From positions 60,774-124,773 of the forward strand of contig CATLHM010000010.1 in assembly GCA_949949005.1 (NCBI GenBank): a DNA stretch of 64,000 nucleotides, given 5' to 3'. The translations under genes were made by a program, and so were the position numbers. Under the pieces are notes generated by a model. The model made no database searches. It saw only the letters and a list, made by a program, of their open reading frames with translations, and was not told where the DNA came from. The stretch is from an uncultured Lachnospiraceae bacterium. Its GTDB lineage: Bacteria; Bacillota; Clostridia; Lachnospirales; Lachnospiraceae. Each line of letters starts with the position of its first letter. The stretch's first letter is position 1. Positions 28,047 to 37,303 of the stretch are shown piece by piece.

Positions 28047-28113
28047 TACCTCCGCATCTTCATATGAATAATCGGGGGAAGGAGACAATCCTTTTTTTCT
28101 GTTTCCCCTGGAA

Positions 28114-28747
28114 TTGATACGCACAGGATTCTTTTTAAGGTATATGGGAGCGGGGCTGAACCTTGGAAATACCCTTGATGCCACGGGGCTTCGGAAGCAT
28201 TTTCCGCAGGCAGATGAACTGGAGTATGAGACCTGGTGGGGAAACCCCAGAGTGGACAGGGAGAGCTTTTCGATGATTGCAGAAGCGGGATTTGGCGTCG
28301 TGCGCATCCCTGTCACGTGGCAGGATCATATGGACAGGGAGGGCAAAATCTCAGAACGGTGGATGAGCCGTGTACAGGAAGTGGTTGACCTGGCACTCTC
28401 AGAAGATCTGAATGTGATTCTCAATGTCCACCATGAGGAGTGGCTGGACTTGCGTATAGGGTGTCAGGAAGAGATTATGCAGAAATTTGAGATTGTCTGG
28501 AGGCAGATTGCAGAACAGTTTCAGAGCTATAACGAAAGGCTTCTGTTTGAATCCATGAATGAGCCAAGGCTGCGTGGATAAGGGAAATCTCAAAGAACGG
28601 CTTGAATGGACACAATTTTATGTGCAACAGGCAAAAAAATATCACGTCAATTATATCTGGTGGGACTGCGGTGGCTACCGGCTGCTCGACAGAGAAAATA
28701 AAATGTGGGAGTACCCGGAGATTGTAAAGATTGTCGTCCGGCAATAA
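28114..28747 (+). pseudogene. GH5 cellulase-family gene with internal deletion
   Basis: The N-terminal part encodes a GH5 barrel start (GLNLGNTLDA, WWGNP, GFGVVRIPVTW, LNVILNVHHEEW) and runs to the acid/base region MNEPRLRG, then hits a stop at 28579. In a shifted frame the next bases encode VDKGNLKERLEWTQFYVQQAKKY and YIWWDCGGYRLLDRENK, the C-terminal end of the same family. Roughly 130 residues, including the nucleophile GEFG strand, are missing at the junction near 28570. No proper start codon with ribosome binding site remains either. The product cannot be an active hydrolase. Confidence 0.8.
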
Positions 28748-28836
28748 AGAAGAGCAATGCCATGTTTTTTGGCAGCAGTCGTTTTTCATATAAATTGGAG
28801 TTTATATATCTGTACAATCTGTCTTATAAAAGGAGG

Positions 28837-28870
28837 ATGCCAAGTAAACTGAGTTTACCTGGCATTTATT
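28837..28870 (+). terminator. Hairpin after the GH5 remnant
   Basis: ATGCCAAGTAAAC and GTTTACCTGGCAT form a 12-bp stem with one mismatch around a TGA loop, followed by TTATT. It probably ended the old GH5 transcript. The remaining gap to 29027 is AT-rich, with a possible promoter (TTGTGA, 16 bp, TATATA) just before the kinase gene. Confidence 0.5.
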
Positions 28871-29027
28871 ATGAAAAAGTTATTAAAGATTTTGTCTGTT
28901 TTAAGTTGTCTTTGTGATTTCCTTAGATTAAAGTATATAGGAGAGAAATATCTAAAGAATGTAATTCGCATTAAGTTTTTTTAAAATATGTATGAACAAA
29001 GTATGAACGGCCCGGGGAACAAGGACT

Positions 29028-30824
29028 ATGAAGAGATTAAGGAAATGGTTGGACGATGGTTTAGGCAGGCTCTCCTTTTTGCAGAAGTTTATCCTGCTGT
29101 TTTGCTGCGGCATTGTTTTGCCTATGGTGGTGCAGAATGGTGTGTATTACTGGCAGACAGAAAAGAATATTCAGGAAGAAATGTTAGGCAAGATCAATGA
29201 AGCTATGGGCGACAAGGCGCAAAAATTATCCGAAACCCTGACAGGAGCCCTGACGGTGGTGCGCAGCTATCGCGACAATGAAATTTTGTACCGGTATCTG
29301 GATCATGAGTATGGCAGGGATCTGGAATTTCTGATCCAATATCAGGACGCCTTGAGGGAGTTGTTTTCTGACAACAGTATCTACTTCCGTCAGGTCAGGA
29401 ACGCTGCTATTTATACGGATAACCAGACCATGCTCAACAGTTCCTACATCAGGAAGCTGGGCGAAAGGGATCTGGATAAACTGGACGAGAAGGTAAAATA
29501 CCTCAATGTGCAGCCGGTGGATATGGAGAAGGGCGTATCTTTGAGGGTAGTCTGCGAGGATGTGAGGTTCCAGAAGATCTACGACAACCGAAGCGTCAGC
29601 CTTCTTTGTGAGTTAGGGCATTTCAAGCAATATGATCAATATTTAAAGCTCCTGCGGGTGGATATTGATCTTGATGTCCTGGAAAGTATTCTCAGGGAAA
29701 GTAATCTTTTTGACAATATGATCCTTACGGACACAAAACAGGGAATCATTGCGGCGGAAAAAGAGTATGGCAACGCCGGGGAAATGGAAATATTTTTGTC
29801 AGAGGAAGAGAGGGAGGATGGGATGATTGTGCTCTCAAAGCCCATCGAAGGCTTCCCCCTGACCCTGTATGGTATTTATGATCCGGGAATTATATCGGAG
29901 GAATTTCGCCATAGCAGAAGGCTTTCGGTAGGGATTTCCATCGGATGTATTTTGTTTGCTCTTATCTGCGTTTTTCTCATAGAAAACAGCATTAACCGCC
30001 GTCTTGGCAGGCTGGTTTCCCAGTCTGAGGAAATTGCCAGGGGGAATTTCGTCCAGAGCGAGCTTTCCCAGACCGGGCAGGATGAATTCAGTATTTTGGA
30101 GAAAAGCATCAACCATATGAGCGCCCGGCTCAAGGAGCTGATTGATAAGGAATATAAAGAACAGATTTTCCGGGCGGAGCTGGAAAAGGAGACCAACCAG
30201 GCAAAGCTTCTGGCCTTGCAGGAGCAGGTCAACCCTCATTTTATGTTCAACGCTCTTGAGAGCATCCGCTTAAAGGCGGCGGCCAAGGGGGAGAGGGAGA
30301 CCGCGGCCATGATCAAGTATATGGCAAAGATGTTCCGTCATTTACTGGAATGGAATGACAATATCATAACCCTTCGCAGTGAGATTGGTTTTTTGGACGA
30401 ATTTTTACATATCCAGAATTACCGCTTTGAGGATGAGTTTTCCTATGAAATTGATGTGGAGGAGGAAGCCTATGACTGTCTTCTTCCCAAGATGATGCTT
30501 CAGCCCCTTGTGGAGAATGCCTGTGTACATGGCGTGGAGGCTGTCTCAACGGATCGTTGGGTAAGGATAAGGGCAGGGGTGGAGCAGGAGAGGCTCTGGC
30601 TGAAGGTGGAGGATAACGGCGGCGGGATGTCGAAGGAGAGACTTTTGCAGCTCAGGGATATGTTAAAGGGCGAGGCCAGGGCGGATAAAAGTGTGGGGCT
30701 TTGGAATGTATACCGCAGGCTGGCGTTACACTACGGGGACGGGTTTGATTTTGAGATTGACAGCGTTCCGAAAAAGGGCACGGTGTGTTCGATTTCCATA
30801 CCGGCCAGAAAACAGGAGGGATAA
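29028..30824 (+). CDS. YesM-type sensor histidine kinase
   Basis: A 598-residue kinase: transmembrane helix 1 at about 18-38, a long Cache-like extracellular sensor (40-290), helix 2 at about 295-318 (SVGISIGCILFALICVF), HAMP (320-375), then the His_kinase domain with QVNPHFMFNALESIRLKA and HATPase_c with VEDNGGGMS. It phosphorylates the YesN-type regulator encoded six bases downstream. Such pairs control adjacent oligosaccharide ABC importers and glycosidases, here the arabinoxylan locus. Ribosome binding site is weak (AAGGA). Confidence 0.92.
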   Translation: MKRLRKWLDDGLGRLSFLQKFILLFCCGIVLPMVVQNGVYYWQTEKNIQEEMLGKINEAMGDKAQKLSETLTGALTVVRSYRDNEILYRYLDHEYGRDLEFLIQYQDALRELFSDNSIYFRQVRNAAIYTDNQTMLNSSYIRKLGERDLDKLDEKVKYLNVQPVDMEKGVSLRVVCEDVRFQKIYDNRSVSLLCELGHFKQYDQYLKLLRVDIDLDVLESILRESNLFDNMILTDTKQGIIAAEKEYGNAGEMEIFLSEEEREDGMIVLSKPIEGFPLTLYGIYDPGIISEEFRHSRRLSVGISIGCILFALICVFLIENSINRRLGRLVSQSEEIARGNFVQSELSQTGQDEFSILEKSINHMSARLKELIDKEYKEQIFRAELEKETNQAKLLALQEQVNPHFMFNALESIRLKAAAKGERETAAMIKYMAKMFRHLLEWNDNIITLRSEIGFLDEFLHIQNYRFEDEFSYEIDVEEEAYDCLLPKMMLQPLVENACVHGVEAVSTDRWVRIRAGVEQERLWLKVEDNGGGMSKERLLQLRDMLKGEARADKSVGLWNVYRRLALHYGDGFDFEIDSVPKKGTVCSISIPARKQEG

Positions 30825-30830
30825 GGGCAT

Positions 30831-32405
30831 ATGTTTACGATCATGATTGTGGACGACGAAAAGGCGATACGGGAGAACTTACCGGGCATCATTAACTTTG
30901 AGGAATATGGGTTTAAAATCTGCGGAGCGGCCAAAAACGGCAGGGACGCCCTTGAAAAATTGCCTCAGTGCCGCCCGGATGTGATTTTTCTGGACGTGTG
31001 TATGCCTGTGATGGATGGGCTTGCCTTTTTGCAGGAAATACATAAAATGCCAGAGGAGGAGATTCCCTGTGTCGTTATGCTCTCCGGCTACAGCGATTTT
31101 GAATACGCAAGATCCGCCATGCGCTATGGGGTGAAAGCCTATCTGACCAAACCGGTGGACGAGGAGGAGACTGGCCTGATTCTGACGGAGCTAAAAGAGG
31201 TTTTGAAGGAAAAGAGCCGGAATCGGAGAAGGGGTGACGTGCAGGAGCAGGTAAAGGCATTAAAAAATGTCTATCACAGCGGCGACGGAGACAGGGCTGC
31301 CTTTTTGGGGTGTTGGATGCTGCACTGCGCGGTGCTGCAACAGGAGGGCTCTGGGGAGGAGGGCTGGTGTGTGGTCAGGAAGGTGATGGATGAGAGGATT
31401 TCCGGAGGCGAGGCGGCCTTTTGCAGGAATCAGGGCAGTATTTTCAGCTACCTGATAGGGCCGGAAACGCTTAAGGACTATCAGCAGAATGTGACCCTGT
31501 TTGCCCGGCATCTTCTGCATCGGCTCAGGCAGAGGGGAATGGAGTGCGCCCTGCTCTTTGACCGGGAGATTTTTGAAAAGGCTCAGGGAACCTTCCGCAA
31601 TGATTATGACGCCCATCTCTACCAGATGCTGACAGAGGTTTTCTGGAAAAGGGAAGCCATCCTGCAAAGCCATACCTTAGACCTGTCAGATTCCCCGGAG
31701 AGCAGGCTGGAGAAGGAAGAAGAATATCTGGCGGAGATCAAGAAAGCCATTCGGGGACGGGATACGGATAGGCTCAGGAAAATATATGAAAGTATGGTGG
31801 AGGCGGCCTGGGAGAAAGGATTAAGCATCGTGTTTTTGCAGGAGCTGAATTACCGGATCTATTATGGTTTGTCGGATCTCCTTTCCAGGGAGAACATCAC
31901 AAATGTGAGGATTTCGCCGCTGGATATCAGAAGCGGCCCCTGCTTTATGTGCGCTCAGGACTGGAAGGAGGCGCTCTGGCAGCAGATATCCGAAGTCTAT
32001 ACCTGTATGGAAAAGAGAGGTATGGCAGGAGGAGGGCAGGGGGTGGGAGAACAGGCCCTTGCCTACATCAGAAGCCATTTCCGGGAGCCGATTTCCCTAC
32101 AGTCGGTGGCCGATCAGCTTTTTGTGAGTGTCTCTTACCTGAGCAGATGTCTGCAAAAATCTCTGGGGGGGGGTAATTTCAGACAGTACATAAATGATTT
32201 AAGGGTGGAGGAAGCCAAAAGACTGCTTCGGGAGACGGATAAGCTGATCTACGAGATCGCGCAGGAGACAGGATTTACGGAGAGCAAGTACTTTATCTCC
32301 AAATTTATAGACCAGATGGGTATGTCTCCCATGGAATATCGAAAGATGGAAAAGGAGAAAAGCAATATCTGCACACAGGGCAATATCTGCGCAAAACAGG
32401 TATAA
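30831..32405 (+). CDS. YesN-type response regulator with AraC DNA-binding domain
   Basis: Receiver domain at residues 1-125 with phospho-acceptor Asp55 (IFLDVCMPVMDG) and the Lys in TKPVDEEE; a helical middle region; and an AraC double helix-turn-helix in the last 105 residues (ISLQSVADQLFVSVSYLSRCL and IAQETGFTESKYFISKF..GMSPMEYR). It should activate the transport and glycoside-hydrolase genes downstream. Six bases separate it from the kinase gene, so the two are one transcript. Confidence 0.93.
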   Translation: MFTIMIVDDEKAIRENLPGIINFEEYGFKICGAAKNGRDALEKLPQCRPDVIFLDVCMPVMDGLAFLQEIHKMPEEEIPCVVMLSGYSDFEYARSAMRYGVKAYLTKPVDEEETGLILTELKEVLKEKSRNRRRGDVQEQVKALKNVYHSGDGDRAAFLGCWMLHCAVLQQEGSGEEGWCVVRKVMDERISGGEAAFCRNQGSIFSYLIGPETLKDYQQNVTLFARHLLHRLRQRGMECALLFDREIFEKAQGTFRNDYDAHLYQMLTEVFWKREAILQSHTLDLSDSPESRLEKEEEYLAEIKKAIRGRDTDRLRKIYESMVEAAWEKGLSIVFLQELNYRIYYGLSDLLSRENITNVRISPLDIRSGPCFMCAQDWKEALWQQISEVYTCMEKRGMAGGGQGVGEQALAYIRSHFREPISLQSVADQLFVSVSYLSRCLQKSLGGGNFRQYINDLRVEEAKRLLRETDKLIYEIAQETGFTESKYFISKFIDQMGMSPMEYRKMEKEKSNICTQGNICAKQV

Positions 32406-32515
32406 AAAACGGAACTTTCAGATTTGTTTCGGGAATGAGACGATACCTTCCCTCCGGTATAATTACGGTATAAGTTAAGGGCTGTAAGAGAAGCCCTGGA
32501 GAGGAAGGTACGAAT

Positions 32516-34354
32516 ATGAAGATGAAAAAGTTGTGTGCAATCCTGATGGCCTGTGGCATGGTATTGTCACTGGCGGCATGCGGCGGTTCCGGTAAGGATA
32601 CCCAGCCCACACAGGGGGCGGCTCAAAATGAGGCCGAAGCAGAAGACACCAAAGAGGCAGACGACTCAAAGGATCAGCAGGCAGCCGAGGGGGCTGAGGA
32701 TGCGGCAGGTGAAGAGGCAGGCGAGAGCGCAGGTGATGCCCAGGCGGCAGGCGCATCGGACGAAAACATATACGGCGGGCTGGTTCCCATGGAGGACGCA
32801 GACGATCCTATCACCTATACGTTTTTTGTGCGTGACCCCGGAACCGTTCCGGCGGACAATAACCCGGTGATCCAGAAGATTACGGAACTGACAGGCGTAA
32901 CCATCAAATTTGAGTTTCTGGTTGGGGATCTGGATCAGAAGCTGGGCGTAATGATTGCAGGCGGGGATTACCCTGACCTTATTTTTGCAGGTGATGCGGG
33001 AACCAAGCTCAGGGATGCGGGCGCGTTTATCCCTCTGGAAGAGGAAATTCCCAAATATCCCAATTTAAATGCCATGTATGGCGATGTGCTGAAATATCTG
33101 ACTCAGGCGGACGGCCATGTGTATGATATGGAGATTTACGGCACCTTCCAAAATGATGTGACAGAGGTGGCCCCTCCTTTTGAATGCGGTATCGGGTTCT
33201 ATATCCAGAAGGCAGTGCTGGAAGAGGCAGGCTATCCGGAGATCAAGACCCTGGACGACTACTTTAAGATCATCGAGGAATACAAAGAAAAATATCCGGA
33301 AATCGACGGCGTAAAGACCACAGGCTTTGAGATTCTGGCGGACGGATGGCGCAACTGGGCTTTGTTAAACCCGGTACAGAACCTGCTCGGGGCAGGAAAT
33401 GACGGCGCCATGTTTGTAGACCAGAATACCTTTGAATCCTCCTTCTTCCAGAACGGCGACGATGCCCATGCGTTCTACCTGAAGCTGAACGAGGAATATC
33501 AGAAGGGGATCATCGAGGCGGAGACCTTTACCCAGAACTATGACCAGTATATCTCCAAGATCACCACAGGGGCGGTGCTTGGCTTCTATGACCAGAACTG
33601 GAATTTCCAGAGCGCCCAGGATCTTCTCAAGAACGACGGAAAGTATGAGCGCACTTATGTGGCGGTTCCCATTGCCAATCCCGGTGTGCAGGACGCTTAT
33701 CTGGATAAGAGCAACGGAATCCCCAGCGGAACCAACGGCGTAGGTATTTCCATCAACTGTGAAAACCCCGAGCGTCTGCTTCGGTTCTTTGACTGGCTCT
33801 TACAGAGAGAGGTACAGGATTATCTCCAGTGGGGCGAAGAGGGAACTGACTGGGTTCGTTCCGCAGACGGCGGAAAAGAGCTGACTCCGGAGAGACGTGC
33901 CATCTGGTATGATACGGCTAAGAAACGTGACGAGACCGGTTTTACCCTTTGGAATTACTGTCCGAAATGGCAGGGACTCTATACCTCGGACGGGATGCCC
34001 TGTGGCACTGGCGAGTCACCGGATGAGTTCCTCGCTTCTCAGTCAGATTATGATAAGGGATTCCTGAACGGCTACGGAATCAAGTATCCGGCAGAGCTGA
34101 TGTCAGACCCGGTGCTGCGTGCGCCTTATTACCCGGTATGGGCCCTGCCTTTGGAGGATGGAAGCCCGGCGGCGGTTGCCAACACCAAGATTACCGACGT
34201 GACCATGAAGTTCTACCCCAGACTGATTCTGGCAAAGGATGAGGCGGAATATGAGAGCATCTGGGCTGATTTCCTGAAAGAGTTTAACGCCATCGACTTA
34301 GATGCGCTCAAGACGGAAATTGACAGACAGATCGCAGAAAAAATGGCTAAATAA
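32516..34354 (+). CDS. Lipoprotein oligosaccharide-binding protein
   Basis: A 612-residue family 1 binding protein. MKMKKLCAILMACG, hydrophobic core and LSLAACGGS give a clear lipobox, with lipidated Cys at about 21. A 60-residue acidic Glu/Ala/Asp/Gln linker (about 25-82) tethers the globular domain to the membrane. The globular part has GGDYPDLIFAGD and C-terminal EYESIWADFLKEFN segments of LplA-like proteins. It probably captures arabinoxylo-oligosaccharides for the two permeases downstream. GGAGAGGAAGG precedes the start. Confidence 0.9.
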   Translation: MKMKKLCAILMACGMVLSLAACGGSGKDTQPTQGAAQNEAEAEDTKEADDSKDQQAAEGAEDAAGEEAGESAGDAQAAGASDENIYGGLVPMEDADDPITYTFFVRDPGTVPADNNPVIQKITELTGVTIKFEFLVGDLDQKLGVMIAGGDYPDLIFAGDAGTKLRDAGAFIPLEEEIPKYPNLNAMYGDVLKYLTQADGHVYDMEIYGTFQNDVTEVAPPFECGIGFYIQKAVLEEAGYPEIKTLDDYFKIIEEYKEKYPEIDGVKTTGFEILADGWRNWALLNPVQNLLGAGNDGAMFVDQNTFESSFFQNGDDAHAFYLKLNEEYQKGIIEAETFTQNYDQYISKITTGAVLGFYDQNWNFQSAQDLLKNDGKYERTYVAVPIANPGVQDAYLDKSNGIPSGTNGVGISINCENPERLLRFFDWLLQREVQDYLQWGEEGTDWVRSADGGKELTPERRAIWYDTAKKRDETGFTLWNYCPKWQGLYTSDGMPCGTGESPDEFLASQSDYDKGFLNGYGIKYPAELMSDPVLRAPYYPVWALPLEDGSPAAVANTKITDVTMKFYPRLILAKDEAEYESIWADFLKEFNAIDLDALKTEIDRQIAEKMAK

Positions 34355-34362
34355 AACGGCGG

Positions 34363-34390
34363 ATGGGAGGGCGTTTGCTCTCCCATTTTT
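34363..34390 (+). terminator. Attenuator between binding-protein and permease genes
   Basis: ATGGGAGGGC pairs with GCTCTCCCAT (one G-U) around GTTT, followed by TTTTT. Placed between the binding protein and the permease gene, it should make the binding protein more abundant than the permeases. Confidence 0.7.
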
Positions 34391-34423
34391 ACGCAGGGAC
34401 GTATGCAGAAGGAGGCGATGGGG

Positions 34424-35344
34424 ATGAATAAAAGGCAAAAAACCTTAAAAAAACTGGCCGGGCAGAAAGTATTATTTTTCATGATTATCCCGTGCATGAT
34501 CTATACATTCATTTTTTCCTATTATCCGCTGAGCGGGTGGATTATGGCTTTTCAGAATTATAAGCCGGCAAAAGGCTATTCCGGATCCACCTTTGTTGGG
34601 ATGGATCAGTTTATGTTCCTTTTTAAGGATGTGGAATTTTGGAGAAGCGTGCGCAACACCCTGGCCATGTCGCTGTTGAATCTGGTGTTCAGCTTTGTGT
34701 TTGCCATTGTGTTTGCGCTGTTGTTAAACGAGATCAAGTCTTTAGGGCTGAAACGGATCACCCAGACGGTATCCTACCTGCCCCACTTTTTGAGCTGGAT
34801 TATTGTCTGTTCGCTGGTTTCCAATATGCTCTCCACCAACGACGGTATGATCAATAATTTTCTGATGGGCATTGGCCTCATCGACAAGCCGGTTTTGTGG
34901 CTGGGGGAGCAGAAGTATTTCTGGTGGGTGACCACCTTCTCCAATGTGTGGAAGGAGACCGGTTGGAATTCCATCATCTATATTGCGGCAATCTCCGGCA
35001 TCGACCAGGCGTTGTATGAGGCGGCGGAGCTTGACGGCGCAAGCCGTTTCCAGAAAATGTGGCATGTGACCCTTCCGGGAATAAAGTCAACCATTGTGGT
35101 TCTGCTGATCATGAACCTTGGATGGGTGCTGAATGCGAGCTTTGAAGTGCCCTATATTCTGGGCAGCGGCCTTTTACAGGACGTGTCTCAGACCATTGAT
35201 ATCTTCGTACTGAAATATGGTATGAGTATCGGAAACTATTCCCTTGCAACGGCGGCGGGTATTTTTAAATCGGTGATCTCCCTGGCGCTGGTTTTCGGGA
35301 CAAACGCCATTGCCAATAAACTGGGCGAAAGCAGTCTGATGTAA
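34424..35344 (+). CDS. Oligosaccharide ABC transporter permease, LplB type
   Basis: A 306-residue, six-helix permease. The ATG at 34424 has AAGGAGG eight bases before it and is preferred over the ATG at 34418 and one at 34403. The EAA loop reads YEAAELDGASRFQKMWHVTLPGI. It forms the first half of the channel with the next permease. The gene pair lacks an ATPase, as in the transport operon at 5.5 kb. Confidence 0.9.
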   Translation: MNKRQKTLKKLAGQKVLFFMIIPCMIYTFIFSYYPLSGWIMAFQNYKPAKGYSGSTFVGMDQFMFLFKDVEFWRSVRNTLAMSLLNLVFSFVFAIVFALLLNEIKSLGLKRITQTVSYLPHFLSWIIVCSLVSNMLSTNDGMINNFLMGIGLIDKPVLWLGEQKYFWWVTTFSNVWKETGWNSIIYIAAISGIDQALYEAAELDGASRFQKMWHVTLPGIKSTIVVLLIMNLGWVLNASFEVPYILGSGLLQDVSQTIDIFVLKYGMSIGNYSLATAAGIFKSVISLALVFGTNAIANKLGESSLM

Positions 35345-35357
35345 GGGGGATAAGAAT

Positions 35358-36275
35358 ATGAAGAAAATTTGGAAGATAAGAATCGGAAAGCACAGTCTTG
35401 GGGATATCACATTCCACACGGTGAACGGGATTATTATGTTTTTCATCGCCGTGATTATGATCTATCCCTTTTGGAATACCATTGCGGTTTCCTTTAACGA
35501 CGCCCAGGATACCCTGCGGGGCGGGATCACCCTGTTTCCCAGAGTCTTTTCCCTGTACAGCTATGAATCCGTGTTCAAAAACAAGCTGATGGGAACGGCG
35601 GCAGTAAATTCCGTGCTGCGGACGGTGATTTCCACGGTGCTGGGGGTTCTGGTGGGCTCCATGATCGCCTATGTGTTGTCCAGAAGAGAACTGGTGGGGA
35701 GAAAGTTTATCACCGGGTATTTCCTGGTGACCATGTACATCTCGGCGGGCCTGATTCCCAACTATTTCCTGATCAAGAATCTGGGGATGCTCAACAGCTT
35801 TGCGGTTTATATCGTGCCGGGGCTGGTAAGCGTTTACAACATCATCGTGATCAAGTCCTTCATGCAGTCCCTGCCGGACAGCTTGTCGGAGGCTGCCATG
35901 GTGGACGGAGCCGGGCATTTTCGCTGCTACTGGCAGATTATCCTTCCCTGCTGTAAGCCGGTGCTGGCGACTATCGCGCTCTGGTGTGCCGTGGGCTCGT
36001 GGAACCAGTGGTTTGACACCTTTTTGTATGCTTCCGGCGCAGACCACTTGACCACCCTGCAATATGAAATGATGAAATTACTGTCCTCCGCCATGCAGTC
36101 AGGACGGGATAATTCCAGCATCTTCGGAAACGGACAGCAGATGGCAAACACCATCACCCCTACCTCCATCCGGGCGGCGGTGACCATCGTTGCCTCCGTG
36201 CCTATTCTGGTGGTATATCCGTTTATGCAGAAATATTTTGTGAAGGGCGTTACCCTGGGGGCCACCAAGGAGTAG
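35358..36275 (+). CDS. Oligosaccharide ABC transporter permease, YtcP type
   Basis: A 305-residue permease with six helices, MIYPFWNTIAVSFND near the start and EAA motif SEAAMVDGAGHFRCYWQIILP. The second half of the channel. GTAAGGGGG precedes the ATG, 13 bp after the previous stop. The gene ends eight bases from the convergent AraC regulator. Confidence 0.9.
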   Translation: MKKIWKIRIGKHSLGDITFHTVNGIIMFFIAVIMIYPFWNTIAVSFNDAQDTLRGGITLFPRVFSLYSYESVFKNKLMGTAAVNSVLRTVISTVLGVLVGSMIAYVLSRRELVGRKFITGYFLVTMYISAGLIPNYFLIKNLGMLNSFAVYIVPGLVSVYNIIVIKSFMQSLPDSLSEAAMVDGAGHFRCYWQIILPCCKPVLATIALWCAVGSWNQWFDTFLYASGADHLTTLQYEMMKLLSSAMQSGRDNSSIFGNGQQMANTITPTSIRAAVTIVASVPILVVYPFMQKYFVKGVTLGATKE

Positions 36276-36282
36276 GATGGAG

Positions 36283-37248
36283 CTACATACCATGGCCGTG
36301 AAGGCTCCGGTACTGAGAGGGAGTACATTTCTGGAACCTGCGAAAGCTCCGGTTAAAGGAAGAGAGATTGGAGTAGCCGCAGGCCAGGGCAATATGGGCT
36401 ATGGGAGTGGAAGTGTCCTTCAGGAGGGATTCCGCATGGGAAATACGCAAAAAGCTCAGGTAATCATAAAAGGTCTGCCCGGTATACTCTTTAAAGATTC
36501 TGGAGAAATAAAACTTGGACAGACCGGCCTTTTGCGCGGCATCCTCCAGAGAGATATTTTCCATATAATTTTGTTGTAGATAGGAGAGCAGGCGGGCAAG
36601 CCTTTGGGAATAATCCCTTGGCGAAGGATTTTTGGAGGGGCCCGCCAGTAGGGCCCGTTCCGAACAAAATTCGGTATAACAGGCATAAAAATTCATCAGA
36701 CAGGCATAGATCCGAAGCTGTCTGGACGGGCCGCCTCCCCAATAATAGCCGGCCGCCTCCATGATCAGGGAAATCTCCTTTTCGTAGATTTCCGGGCAGG
36801 TGTCCTCATTGATCAGCACAGGCTTTGACAACAGAGCCTGTGTCCGAAAAAAATCCGTGAGTTGGCAAAAAATGTCCAGCTCATACAGGAAAATGAAACG
36901 GGCGCCGCAGGAGGGAGCGGAGATGGAATGAAGGATGCCGGGCGGGATGATCAGGATATCCCCCGGCAAGAGGTGATAGACCTTATCCTGGACAGTGACG
37001 GTATAGCCCTCTTCTAAAGGAACGATGGTTTCCTGAGCGTCATGCCAGTGGGTTGAAAAGCCCGTATTTTGGGTGTTATACCAGAAACGCATGGTGGTTT
37101 TGGAAAGGAAGGGCGGAATCTCGTACACCTCGTTGACCGCTTCCCAATCATAAGTGAGATACCCGTCGGGCTGGTTCTGATAATCTGATTTTTGCTTGTC
37201 TGTCAGGGAAAAATATTTCTTAGCGTTCATGAAGTCATTATTATCCAT
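36283..37248 (-). CDS. AraC-family regulator with cupin sensor
   Basis: A 321-residue cytoplasmic regulator. The N-terminal cupin includes FSTHWHDAQETIVPLEEG and GDILIIPPGILHS, the sugar-binding half of AraC-like proteins; the last 100 residues hold the double helix-turn-helix (ISLEDAAQKAGLSKFYFSRIFKEYTGQTF and IALACGYSNLSSFNRSFRRFQKCTPSQYR). It is divergent from the GH43 gene (55-bp gap) and so most likely controls the hydrolase genes GH43-GH8-GH127-GH43 in response to an intracellular pentose or oligosaccharide. The ribosome binding site is poor. Confidence 0.9.
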   Translation of the reverse strand: MDNNDFMNAKKYFSLTDKQKSDYQNQPDGYLTYDWEAVNEVYEIPPFLSKTTMRFWYNTQNTGFSTHWHDAQETIVPLEEGYTVTVQDKVYHLLPGDILIIPPGILHSISAPSCGARFIFLYELDIFCQLTDFFRTQALLSKPVLINEDTCPEIYEKEISLIMEAAGYYWGGGPSRQLRIYACLMNFYACYTEFCSERALLAGPSKNPSPRDYSQRLARLLSYLQQNYMENISLEDAAQKAGLSKFYFSRIFKEYTGQTFYDYLSFLRISHAESLLKDTSTPIAHIALACGYSNLSSFNRSFRRFQKCTPSQYRSLHGHGM

Positions 37249-37303
37249 TGTAAAAGAAAAGTCAATAGAGTATGTTAGAGGGTATAGAGGAAAGGAGAAG
37301 TCA

